Shown here: positions 52,402 to 60,862 of the stretch, piece by piece
How positions within the stretch are numbered: the first letter of the stretch is position 1
Layout: each line of letters begins with the position of its first letter
From: Clostridium massiliamazoniense
GTDB taxonomy: Bacteria; Bacillota; Clostridia; Clostridiales; Clostridiaceae
Assembly: GCF_001403635.1 (NCBI RefSeq)
Contig: NZ_LN879468.1
Coordinates: forward strand, 1,759,501 to 1,823,500
Direction: 5' to 3'
DNA: 64,000 nt
Translations under genes and position numbers: made by a program
The notes under the pieces: model-generated
Told to the model about the DNA's origin: nothing
What the model saw: only the letters and a program-made list of their open reading frames with translations
Database searches by the model: none

Positions 52402-55400
52402 TTATCTTTTTTCAACAGCCATTTGAAGTTTTTTACCATTAATTGTTACTTCAGTCATTGAAGCTTCATTATTGTATCTAACTTCTTCTGTTAATGTTTC
52501 TTTCTTAATTGTATCTTCGAATTTCTTGATTACTCCTTCAAGCATTTCATTTCCTGATACATAAAGATTTATTTTGTCTGCAACTTCAAATCCACTTTCT
52601 TTTCTTGCATTTTGGATTTTAGAAATCATTTCTCTAACGTATCCTTCTTCTTTTAATTCTTCAGTTATTGTTTCATCTAAAACAACACCTATTGAACCTT
52701 CACCAGCAAATGCAAATCCTTCTAATCCTTGCATTGTTACTAAGATACTTTCTGAATTTAACTCTATTTCAGTTCCATCAACATTGATTACTTCAACATT
52801 TCCAGCACTAATTTTTTGAGCTAATTCCATTTGATTTCTAGCAGCTATTTCTTTTCTTATTCCTGGTATTAACTTTCCATAAGCTTTACCTAAAACAGGT
52901 AAGTTAGGCTTGATTTCAAAGTTAACATACTTAGAAACGTCAGCACCAAATTCAACTTCTTTAACATTTAACTCATCTCTTATGATTGCACCGTAGTACT
53001 CTGGAAGAGCTGTAGTTGAAATTGATAATTTTGAAAGTGGCTGTCTATTCTTGATGTTAGCAGCATTTCTTGCACTTCTACCAAGTTTAACTATTTTATA
53101 TGCTAAATCCATTTCTCTTTCAAGTTCTGGGTTAATAGCATTTTCATCAATTGTTGGCCATTTGCATAAGTGAATACTTTCTTCAGCATCCTTATCTAAT
53201 CCAACAACTAAGTTTTGGTATATTTCTTCTGTGATAAATGGTACAAATGGAGCAGCAACTTTTGATAAAGTAACTAATACTTTATGAAGTGTTACATAAG
53301 CACCTATCTTATCATCAGTTAATTCTTCTGACCAATATCTAGCTCTATTTCTTCTTACATACCAGTTTGATAACTCATCTGTAAAGTCTTCTATCATAAG
53401 AGCAGCTTTAGTTATATCATAAGTTTCAAGTGATGCATCAACATCCTTAATTAAAGTATTAAGTTTTGATAACATCCATTTATCCATAACATTTTCTGAT
53501 ACGAAATCTTTGTAATCATATGGATTGAAGTTATCTATATCAGCATAAAGAACGTAGAATGAGTAAACATTCCATAGAGTTCCTAAGAACTTTCTTTGTG
53601 CTTCTGCAACATCATCTACTGAGAATCTAGTTGGTAACCATGGTGCACTAGCAGTATAGAAGTGCCATCTTGTAGCATCTGCTCCTACTGAATTTAATAC
53701 ATCAAATGGATCAACTACATTACCCTTAGATTTTGACATTTTTAAGCCCTTCTTATCAAGAACGTGACCTAAAACTATACAGTTTTCAAATGGATTTCTA
53801 TCAAATATAGCAGTTGAAATTGCTAATAATGTGTAGAACCATCCTCTTGTTTGGTCAACAGCTTCTGATATAAATTGAGCTGGATAGTTTTGTTCAAATA
53901 ATTCTTTATTTTCAAATGGGTAGTGAAGTTGAGCAAATGGCATTGATCCTGAATCGAACCAACAGTCAATAACTTCTTTAACTCTTGTCATTTCCTTTCC
54001 ACATTTTTCACAAGTTAAATGAACATTATCTATATAAGGTTTGTGTAATTCTATATCTTCTGGTACATTTACACCCTTAGTTTTTAATTCTTCTATGCTT
54101 CCAACACAATCTCTGTGACCACATTCACATTCCCAGATTGGAAGTGGAGTTCCCCAGTATCTATCTCTTGAGATTCCCCAGTCAATAACATTTTCTAAGA
54201 ACTTACCGAATCTACCTGTTCTTATGTTGTCTGGTAACCAGTTTATTTTATTATTGTTCTCTAGAAGATTATCTCTTAAAGTACTCATAGCAACAAACCA
54301 GCTTGCTCTTGGATAGTAAAGAAGTGGTGTGTCACATCTCCAACAGTGTGGATATGAGTGAGTATGCTTTTCAGCTTTTAATAATAGATTTCTTTCTTTT
54401 AAGTAATCTACTATTTCTTGGTCACATTTCTTAACTAACTTTCCAGCCCATGGAGTAACTTCGTCTACGAATCTTCCTTGAGTATCAACTAAGTTTATGA
54501 ATGCTAAACCATTTTTCTTACCGATTAAGTTATCATCTTCACCGTAAGCAGGTGCTATATGAACTATACCAGTACCATCTGTTAAGGTTACGTAATCACC
54601 ATGAACAACTTCGAAAGCTTTTCCTTCAGTTGGAGCATGGAATGGTAATAATTGCTCATATTTAGTTCCAAGTAATTCTGAACCGTTAAATTCTCTAACT
54701 ATTTCAGCTTCTTCTCCTAAAACTTTTTCTACTAAGTCTTTAGCAAGAATTAAAGTTTCTTCTCCAACTTTAGCTTCAACATAAGTGTATGCTTTATTTA
54801 TACATAAAGCTACGTTTGAAGGTAATGTCCAAGGAGTTGTTGTCCAAGCTAAGATATATTTATTTTCTTCACCTTTAACTTTGAATTTAGCTATAGCAGT
54901 TAAGTCTTTAACATCTTTATATCCTTGTGAAACTTCGTGTGATGATAATGCTGTTCCACATCTTGGGCAGTAAGGCATAACCTTGTGACCTTTGTATAGT
55001 AAGTCTTTATCCCACATTTGTTTTAAAGCCCACCATACTGATTCAATATATGAGTTATGGTATGTTACATATGGATCATCCATATCAACCCAATAACCTA
55101 TTTGTTCAGTCATTTTTTCCCACATACTTACATAAGTAAATACGCTATCTTTACATTCTTGAACAAACTTTTCTACACCGTATTCTTCTATTTGTTCTTT
55201 ACCTGAAATACCTAATTTTTTCTCAATTTCAAGTTCAACTGGAAGACCGTGAGTATCCCATCCTGCTTTTCTTATAACTTTATAACCCTTCATAACTTTA
55301 TATCTTGGGATTATATCTTTCATAACCCTTGTTAAGATATGTCCAACGTGAGGTCTACCATTTGCTGTTGGAGGTCCGTCATAGAAAGTGAAATATTCAC

Positions 55401-55512
55401 CATCTTGGTTTAAGTCAAAGTTTTTTCTAATTACATTTCTGCTATTCCAAAGATTAGCAATTTCTTTTTCCATACCAACGAATCCGCTAGTAAGTTCAAC
55501 TTTTTTGTACAT
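52402..55512 (-). CDS. ileS: Isoleucyl-tRNA synthetase, type 2
   Basis: This 1036-aa enzyme charges tRNA-Ile and edits misactivated valine. The ATG at 55512 follows AAAGGAG; an ATG six codons earlier is part of that site. The HIGH motif reads HVGH ([15 protein letters not shown]), followed by [10 protein letters not shown], the CP1 editing domain and [12 protein letters not shown]. Size and the [16 protein letters not shown] pattern place it with the eukaryote-like type-2 enzymes, which are generally much less sensitive to mupirocin than type 1. It is the only IleRS gene in the window and is controlled by an Ile T-box. Confidence 0.95.
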   Translation of the reverse strand: MYKKVELTSGFVGMEKEIANLWNSRNVIRKNFDLNQDGEYFTFYDGPPTANGRPHVGHILTRVMKDIIPRYKVMKGYKVIRKAGWDTHGLPVELEIEKKLGISGKEQIEEYGVEKFVQECKDSVFTYVSMWEKMTEQIGYWVDMDDPYVTYHNSYIESVWWALKQMWDKDLLYKGHKVMPYCPRCGTALSSHEVSQGYKDVKDLTAIAKFKVKGEENKYILAWTTTPWTLPSNVALCINKAYTYVEAKVGEETLILAKDLVEKVLGEEAEIVREFNGSELLGTKYEQLLPFHAPTEGKAFEVVHGDYVTLTDGTGIVHIAPAYGEDDNLIGKKNGLAFINLVDTQGRFVDEVTPWAGKLVKKCDQEIVDYLKERNLLLKAEKHTHSYPHCWRCDTPLLYYPRASWFVAMSTLRDNLLENNNKINWLPDNIRTGRFGKFLENVIDWGISRDRYWGTPLPIWECECGHRDCVGSIEELKTKGVNVPEDIELHKPYIDNVHLTCEKCGKEMTRVKEVIDCWFDSGSMPFAQLHYPFENKELFEQNYPAQFISEAVDQTRGWFYTLLAISTAIFDRNPFENCIVLGHVLDKKGLKMSKSKGNVVDPFDVLNSVGADATRWHFYTASAPWLPTRFSVDDVAEAQRKFLGTLWNVYSFYVLYADIDNFNPYDYKDFVSENVMDKWMLSKLNTLIKDVDASLETYDITKAALMIEDFTDELSNWYVRRNRARYWSEELTDDKIGAYVTLHKVLVTLSKVAAPFVPFITEEIYQNLVVGLDKDAEESIHLCKWPTIDENAINPELEREMDLAYKIVKLGRSARNAANIKNRQPLSKLSISTTALPEYYGAIIRDELNVKEVEFGADVSKYVNFEIKPNLPVLGKAYGKLIPGIRKEIAARNQMELAQKISAGNVEVINVDGTEIELNSESILVTMQGLEGFAFAGEGSIGVVLDETITEELKEEGYVREMISKIQNARKESGFEVADKINLYVSGNEMLEGVIKKFEDTIKKETLTEEVRYNNEASMTEVTINGKKLQMAVEKR

Positions 55513-55611
55513 TAATTTTTCTCCTTTCATACTATGAAATTATTTTTTACTTCAATCTAAATCCTATTACAAGGAACTCTATATTTACTCTTCTCTAAAC
55601 TTTTAGAGAAA

Positions 55612-55875
55612 ATAAAAAAACTCCATCCCAAAAGGACGAAGTTGAAATTCGCTATACCACCTAAGGTTTAAAGCCCTAAAACATCAAGGCTTAAATTTTC
55701 AAGTACTTACATACTCTATCCATTAACGCTGGCAAACGGGTTAGCTTAATTGAAAAATCTTTCAGCCTTCCAACTCATAGGTGATTTTCTTTAAGGTTCT
55801 TTATAGCTTTGCACCAAACAGCTACTCTCTGAAAAAGATGATCTTAAGTACTTTTCCTACTCATAGTTTTTTAAA
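55612..55875 (-). promoter_or_regulatory. T-box leader of ileS (isoleucine)
   Basis: On the minus strand AGAGAGTAGCTGTTTGGTGCAA begins stem I, an ATC triplet lies at the specifier position (AAAATCACC), and the T-box AGGTGGTATAGCG is near 55650-55662. The terminator ACTTCGTCC/GGGATGGAGT ends in seven T near 55613. Confidence 0.9.
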
Positions 55876-56188
55876 TTTAAATCTTCTTTTATTTTATACT
55901 ATTGATTTTATTTAATCAATAACTAAAAAAATGTTTTTTTCATTTATTAATAAATTTAAAAATGGAAATTATTTATATATTGTTTACCCTATAGTAACAG
56001 TCTATATACTACTCTGTGATTTATATCACATATGTTAAAATTATAACATAGTAGAATTATCTTGTAGTATTATTAATTTAATATACAGTAAATTATAGTG
56101 TAACAAACTGAGACTTAACTCAGAGAAAATACACTTTATTTATATACATATAAAACCTATTTTTCAATAATCTAAGGGGGTAGAAATA
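55876..56188. other. Intergenic region with TDT promoter
   Basis: This AT-rich region lies between the ileS leader and the divergent transporter gene. It contains the palindrome at 56015-56030 and the CTGAG-N6-CTCAG motif at 56108-56123; otherwise nothing was seen. Confidence 0.45.
56015..56030 (+). promoter_or_regulatory. CRP-like palindrome upstream of TDT gene
   Basis: TGTGATTTATATCACA matches the TGTGA-N6-TCACA core of Crp/Fnr-family sites exactly. It lies 159 nt before the transporter start, in the range of an activator site. Confidence 0.6.
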
Positions 56189-57166
56189 TTGGAAAAACAT
56201 CTAAACAAAATAGAAAATCATCCTATGAAGAAATATCTCGATAAATTAGAGAATTATCCTATAGGAATTTGCGGAACTGTTTTAGGACTTATTACAGTTA
56301 GCAATGCATGGGCTATTAATAAAGTTACTTTTTTAAAGCCAATATCAATTGTTTTAGCTATTATAGTGATTAGTTTAATGGTTTTAAGATTAGCTTTATT
56401 TCCTAAAAAAATAGGAGCAGAACTTAAAAATCCAGTGGTAGGAAGCTTTTATCCTACTATTGACATGTCTTTATTCTTAATAGCTTCATTTTTTCAAAAA
56501 AGTTCTCCAAAACTTGCTAGTGCCTTATGGCTTTTTGCAGCAATACTACACTTTAGCTTAATAATATCTTATACATTCTTTAGATTAAAGAATCGTAATT
56601 TTTCTGAAGTTATTCCAAGTTGGTTTGTTGTATATGTTGGTTTAATTACAGGAAGCTTAGCTAGTAAAGGAATGGGCTATGATAAATTAGCTAAATTCAT
56701 GGTTCTTTTTGGAACAACAGCCTTTCTAATATTATGGCCTGTTATGCTTTATAAAATATTTACTAATAAAGTAGATAAGGATAAAATAGCAACTTGTGCC
56801 ATAATTGCAGCTCCTGGCAGCTTAGCACTTGCAGGAGTAATTACAATGTTTAAAACTGCAAACTTATACTTTGTAATCTTTTTAGGTTTTGCTTCTATAT
56901 TTAATGTTTTAATTGTTTATTATTTTGCATTTAAACTATCAATATATAAATTCAAACCTAACTTTGCAACTTTTACTTTCCCACTTGCTATAAGTGTTTT
57001 AGCGATTTACAAATTCAGTGAATTTTTAGCTGGAAAAAATCTATATACAGCATCAACTATAATAAAATTTGTAGGTCATTTTGAAATAGTAGTTGCAACT
57101 ACTATAATATTATTTATTTTATTAAACTTTATAAAAATGTTTATTACAGCATTAAAAGAGGCTTAA
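56189..57166 (+). CDS. TDT family transporter (TehA/SSU1-like)
   Basis: This 325-aa protein has about ten membrane helices. It starts at TTG 56189, 7 nt after AAGGGGG. The pattern LENYPIGICGTVLGLITVSNAW and the late TFPLAISVLAIYKF follow the TDT family, which includes TehA, malate permease Mae1 and sulfite exporter SSU1, with a central pore gated by a Phe. Substrates across the family are small anions. A CRP-like palindrome lies upstream, and a [2Fe-2S] BFD-like gene follows after 239 nt on the same strand. Confidence 0.85.
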   Translation: MEKHLNKIENHPMKKYLDKLENYPIGICGTVLGLITVSNAWAINKVTFLKPISIVLAIIVISLMVLRLALFPKKIGAELKNPVVGSFYPTIDMSLFLIASFFQKSSPKLASALWLFAAILHFSLIISYTFFRLKNRNFSEVIPSWFVVYVGLITGSLASKGMGYDKLAKFMVLFGTTAFLILWPVMLYKIFTNKVDKDKIATCAIIAAPGSLALAGVITMFKTANLYFVIFLGFASIFNVLIVYYFAFKLSIYKFKPNFATFTFPLAISVLAIYKFSEFLAGKNLYTASTIIKFVGHFEIVVATTIILFILLNFIKMFITALKEA

Positions 57167-57405
57167 TTCCTTTATCTAACAGCTATTGGTTTCCTAATCA
57201 ATAGCTATTATTCTATAGTAAAAAATATTTTTTAATATTTTTTATATTTTAATGTTGACTTTTTTTATCTGTTATCTTATAATTAACTCATAACAAATTA
57301 ATTCCATTTCCCTTTATTAAATACATAGTTTTCTGAATATTAAAATGAATTAAGAAAAAACTATCCATAAACAAATTCAAGTTCATTTTAAGGAGACATA
57401 TATGT

Positions 57406-57624
57406 ATGGAAAATAACAACAATCTAAATCAAGAAGTACTTGATAAAATCACTAAAGTTTGCTTATGTAAAGCAATCTCAAGGAAGAAAATTAAAGATGC
57501 TATATCAGATGGTGCTACCACCTATGATGAGGTAAGACAAAGTACTGGTGCCGGAACAGGTTCCTGTAAAGGTACTAGATGTAAATATAAAATTGAAGAG
57601 CTTATTGAAAAAGCTCGAAATTAG
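57406..57624 (+). CDS. BFD-like [2Fe-2S] protein
   Basis: This 72-aa protein carries the Fer2_BFD cysteine pattern: C-x-C (VCLCKAI) near residue 18-20, then about 33 residues later C-x4-C (GSCKGTRCKYK). The helix-turn SRKKIKDAISDGATTYDEV between them is typical. Such domains bind one [2Fe-2S] cluster; stand-alone versions act as bacterioferritin-associated ferredoxin or accessory electron carriers. No bacterioferritin gene is near. AAGGAG precedes the start and a terminator follows, so it is probably its own transcript. Confidence 0.88.
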   Translation: MENNNNLNQEVLDKITKVCLCKAISRKKIKDAISDGATTYDEVRQSTGAGTGSCKGTRCKYKIEELIEKARN

Positions 57625-57700
57625 ATATTTACTATTATAAAATGAAAATTAAATCTTAATTTACATTTTGTATCTCCCTATTAAAAATCTAAACATATAA

Positions 57701-57728
57701 AAAAGAAAGGTGCCCTCACCTTTCTTTT
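57701..57728 (+). terminator. Terminator of BFD gene
   Basis: AAAAGAAAGGTG (57701-57712) and CACCTTTCTTTT (57717-57728) form a hairpin with a T-tail. Confidence 0.85.
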
Positions 57729-57901
57729 TTTTGTTATTTTAAATTATTTTTAAACTTAGAATTATATGAATTATTTTTATCCAAATATTAAACATTAATA
57801 AATTAAAGTTAAATAACTGTATAATAACCAATATTACACAACTATCTATGCTATAATTAACTTTAAACAAACTGATTTTTTACATAAGGAAGGGGATTAT
57901 T

Positions 57902-58327
57902 ATGGCATTATTAGTTAGTAAAAGAGGCGCTCGTGTTTTAGGAAATGAAATTGACAAAGTATTAAGAAATATAGATCAAATAACTCAATCAGAAATAGAC
58001 AGGGTTTGTGATAAAATAGATGCTGAATTAAATTCATGTGGAAGAGAATTGTCTAATTCTATAAAAACTCTTCAACAAATTGAACCACTTTTAAACAGAG
58101 TAATGGATCAAGTAGCACAAAATGCTCCTGACCATGTTCAAGTTCTACTAGGCTCAATAACTCAAGAAATAGCTTCCAAGGTTTCTACTTCCATAGACAA
58201 TCAATTAGAAGTTCAAAAAAATATTAAAGATGTTGATAAGTATACCGATCAAATAGATGAATTAACAGATAGAATAGATGTAGCCACTAACACTATTGAT
58301 AAATTAACAGATAAAATTCAAAACTAA
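57902..58327 (+). CDS. Unknown helical protein, first of pair (141 aa)
   Basis: This is an all-helical, coiled-coil-rich protein with no signal or membrane segment. Polar heptads dominate (IDKVLRNIDQITQSEIDRV, and DKYTDQIDELTDRIDVATNTIDKLTDKIQ at the C-terminus). GGAAGGGG precedes the ATG. It is followed 12 nt later by a second small helical protein, and both end with a D-R/K-x-TD-x-IQN motif, which suggests they are distant paralogues or assembly partners. I recognise no family; a structural or spore-related role would be a guess. Confidence 0.72.
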   Translation: MALLVSKRGARVLGNEIDKVLRNIDQITQSEIDRVCDKIDAELNSCGRELSNSIKTLQQIEPLLNRVMDQVAQNAPDHVQVLLGSITQEIASKVSTSIDNQLEVQKNIKDVDKYTDQIDELTDRIDVATNTIDKLTDKIQN

Positions 58328-58339
58328 GGAGGAGATTCT

Positions 58340-58672
58340 ATGTTTAACAACAATGAACAAACTCAATATATGAGTTGGAATGGTACTAATAGAAATGTTG
58401 CTAATAATATAGATCACATAGCTGATAAAATAAGCTTTACTACAGAAATGATAGATAATTCATTGCTTAACTTTGATGCTATTGAAAAGGAATTAATTGC
58501 TATGTCAACAGCTCAAATTCCTCCTCAGCCAACAAATTTATCTGCTATGGCCTATAGAATTAATAGTAGCCAAGTACAATTAAAAAATGCCTTATGCAAA
58601 ATAAGAGAACTTAATAAAGATATAGATAGATTAACTGATATTATCCAAAATGGTAATAATGGTTGGAGATGA
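58340..58672 (+). CDS. Unknown helical protein, second of pair (110 aa)
   Basis: This protein shares composition and its C-terminal DIDRLTDIIQNG with the end of the preceding protein. Predicted long helices (NIDHIADKISFTTEMIDNSLL) flank a Pro-rich turn (AQIPPQPTNLSAM). AAGGAGGAG precedes the ATG. The tight spacing implies co-translation with the 141-aa protein, and the two may form a complex. No motif for enzyme activity is present. Confidence 0.7.
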   Translation: MFNNNEQTQYMSWNGTNRNVANNIDHIADKISFTTEMIDNSLLNFDAIEKELIAMSTAQIPPQPTNLSAMAYRINSSQVQLKNALCKIRELNKDIDRLTDIIQNGNNGWR

Positions 58673-58684
58673 TAGTTTATCAAA

Positions 58685-58757
58685 TCAAATAAGGGAAATA
58701 TTAAAGCTTCTTTACACAAGTAAATGCTCATAAATGTTAAACTTATATATCTAGTCT
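58685..58757 (+). repeat. Dispersed repeat, diverged single arm
   Basis: This is a more diverged copy of the segment at 4610-4690: AAATATTAAAGCTTCTTTAC, then CATAAATGTTAAAC and TATATATCTAG in the same order and spacing. It precedes a GGATGTATC-family terminator in the same way. Confidence 0.55.
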
Positions 58758-58769
58758 CTCAAATGTAAA

Positions 58770-58802
58770 GGAGGATATATCCAATTTATAGATATATCCT
58801 CC
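58770..58802. terminator. Bidirectional terminator
   Basis: GGAGGATATATC (58770-58781) is perfectly complementary to GATATATCCTCC (58791-58802). It lies between the helical pair and thiT, which are convergent. Confidence 0.82.
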
Positions 58803-58809
58803 TTATCAT

Positions 58810-59403
58810 TTATTTACTTTTTGAAATTTTCATAATTGCACTCATTGGAAATACTGCAAGTGCTATTATATTCATTAATCCATCGATTCCTGATGTAGTT
58901 AAGTTATATATTATTGAATAAAGCCATACATTCATACCAGGAGGAGCATATTCCCCAAAGAAAACAGCACCTGATACTGTATGTGATAAAATATTTAAAG
59001 CTATAGCTAATATAGCACCTAAAACCAATTTATACTTTTTATCATTGCCAAAAATCCCAGTTAACCCTAATGGCATCGCTGCAAGACTATAGTCTAGTAA
59101 AAATTGAATCGGATTTATAACAAAAGAATCATTTATAAGCTCTAAAGCTCCAAATATTAAACCTGCTGTAAGTCCTTCCTCTTTTCCAAACATTGCTCCA
59201 AGCAACATAATTGGAAGAAAAGCAAATAAATTTATAGTTCCTCCTTGAGGCAATCTAAATAGAACTATTAAATGTAAAACAAATGCTACAGCAACTGTTA
59301 CACCTATTCTTGTAATTGATTTTGTGGTAAATTTGTATTTTCTTATGACTAGAACATACCATATCATTAGTAAAATACTTATAATCCCTACTACATATAC
59401 CAT
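58810..59403 (-). CDS. thiT: Thiamine ECF transporter S component
   Basis: This 197-aa membrane protein binds thiamine and joins the shared EcfA1A2T energy module, which is not encoded here. Six helices are expected. Family motifs include FRLPQGGTINLFAFLPIM and the C-terminal thiamine-binding HTVSGAVFFGEYAPPGMNVW with SIIYN. GGGGAG lies before the ATG. A complete TPP riboswitch (59543-59625) with terminator precedes the gene, so thiamine should shut off uptake. It is a single-gene unit. Confidence 0.95.
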   Translation of the reverse strand: MVYVVGIISILLMIWYVLVIRKYKFTTKSITRIGVTVAVAFVLHLIVLFRLPQGGTINLFAFLPIMLLGAMFGKEEGLTAGLIFGALELINDSFVINPIQFLLDYSLAAMPLGLTGIFGNDKKYKLVLGAILAIALNILSHTVSGAVFFGEYAPPGMNVWLYSIIYNLTTSGIDGLMNIIALAVFPMSAIMKISKSK

Positions 59404-59494
59404 TGTAAAACTCCCCTTTATTATATTTATTAATTTTGAAACTTTGTCTAAGGAGCCTTATTTACCTGAATTAAATTCCAGTTGTAAAATAAAA

Positions 59495-59520
59495 AGCTGT
59501 ATTCTTTATAGAATACAGCT
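59495..59520 (-). terminator. TPP-riboswitch terminator
   Basis: AGCTGTATTC (59495-59504) and GAATACAGCT (59511-59520) pair perfectly and are followed by TTTTTA on the minus strand, between aptamer and thiT. Confidence 0.88.
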
Positions 59521-59542
59521 AGATCTCTCATCTTTATAATGC

Positions 59543-59625
59543 TTTCCTACGCTGGTATTACCCAGATCAGGTATGAGGGTTAATAGATTCATACATCTAT
59601 CTCTCAGTCAAAATGACACCCCTAG
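59543..59625 (-). promoter_or_regulatory. TPP riboswitch
   Basis: On the minus strand it reads GGGGTGTC, CTGAGAGATAG, ACCCTCATACCTGATCTGG and GTAATACCAGCGTAGGAAAG. These are the conserved thi-box elements in order, including the pyrimidine-binding CTGAGA and the pyrophosphate-sensor helix. Confidence 0.95.
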
Positions 59626-59824
59626 CCAAATATTCCTATTAAATTATACATCTATTTAAAGTAAATTTCTACAAGTTTTCATACTTTTTTATTTCTGCCC
59701 TTGTTCTTCTTTACTTTAAAATAATCTTAGTTTATATTCTAAAAAATTTAAGTAAAGTCTCTAAGACCTTCTCTGTAAGAGTTTTATACTTCATTTAAAA
59801 AATCTTATGCTCATTAGGTATAAC

Positions 59825-60444
59825 CTAAATATCAAAAGGCACTAATTCATCACTTTCTCTCCATGCAAGACAATGCTTTGGATACCCATAGGTAGTTAAA
59901 GGTCCAACAACATACATATCCTTAATGTCTTCTGTGTTAATTTTTATAAGTTTATAACCCTTTAATAAATATTTTATTCTTTCATCATAAATTGATTTAA
60001 CTCCCCTTGGAGGCTCTCCCCATGCTAATACTATATAATTACTTTCTATCATAGCTTGAAATATAACCTCATCATTTTTTATTATATTACACTCATAGAA
60101 AAACCCATCATTTCCAACTATGAATTTTTCCCCTTCATAGCTAAAGCTGTTTCCAAAGTTGAACAATCAAACTCTGTAATAGGAAAAAGAAAGACTATAT
60201 CAATAAATCCTATATCTTTAAAATATTCATCCATATTCCGTTTTATATACTTTATAATTCTAATTGTCATTGAATTCTCACCATTATATTCACTTATCTT
60301 AGGAGCCCTAGTTATAACCAAAACCCTTTTCTCACCTGAATTTTTAAGTGGTAATGTTAATTTAAATAAACGCTGATTCTCTATATCTTCTATTTTCTCT
60401 ATCTCTTTTATATTTATAAACTTAGGATATTTTATTTTTTGCAT
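59825..60444 (-). pseudogene. DUF1643-like protein split by a frameshift
   Basis: Two overlapping frames form one protein of about 200 aa. The first (60444 to 60118) has KRVLVITRAPKISEYNG, SMTIRIIKYI and GFIDIVFLFPITEFD. The second (60166 to 59825) has FQAMIESNYIVLAWGEPP, YDERIKYLL and a late YGYPKHCLAWRE. Together they follow the DUF1643 layout (LxIxxNPS-like start, NLFP-like strand, then AWG and YP-x-H). Neither half is complete, and the shift lies in the shared 60118-60166 region. Function of the family is unknown. The lesion may be real, programmed or a sequencing error. The first frame begins at an ATG preceded by AAAAGAGGTAAC. Confidence 0.65.
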
Positions 60445-60604
60445 ATTAGTTACCTCTTTTTATAGTTTTGTACTTTTACTAAAATACATATTTATGTTAC
60501 TTGAAATGTATTCTAGTTTTTTACTATATCTTATATGAAATAAAAATCCTAATCGTTCCATCTCTCTAATTTAATTTAAAATAAATATATTTTTCACTGC
60601 CTTT

Positions 60605-60816
60605 TATCTGGCTATATAGGTTCATCATTTGTGACTACTCACCTACGTAAAGAAGCTCTAGCATTTCTTCTATAACAGTTGCTAAAATTTCCAAACTCAC
60701 TTCGTTCACACAGTGGAAATTTCTTAACGCAACTTTTTATCAGAAATGAAGAGCTTCTAATTACTAGTTCAATAGTCACTGCATTTTGTACCTATATAAC
60801 CATCTCGGCAGATAAA
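60605..60816. repeat. Large imperfect palindrome, MITE-like
   Basis: Two arms of about 90-100 bp (60605-60693 and 60714-60813) are imperfect inverted copies. Outer ends ATCTG and CAGAT, shared GAAGCTCT cores, and inner AAATTTCCA/TGGAAATTT around a 20-nt centre make up the element. Arm fragments recur at 4610 and 58685. There is no coding capacity. It could be a non-autonomous mobile element or encode a long RNA hairpin. Confidence 0.65.
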
Positions 60817-60862
60817 AAATACATTTTACAATTGTATATTATAAATTTAAAAGTTAAGTTCC

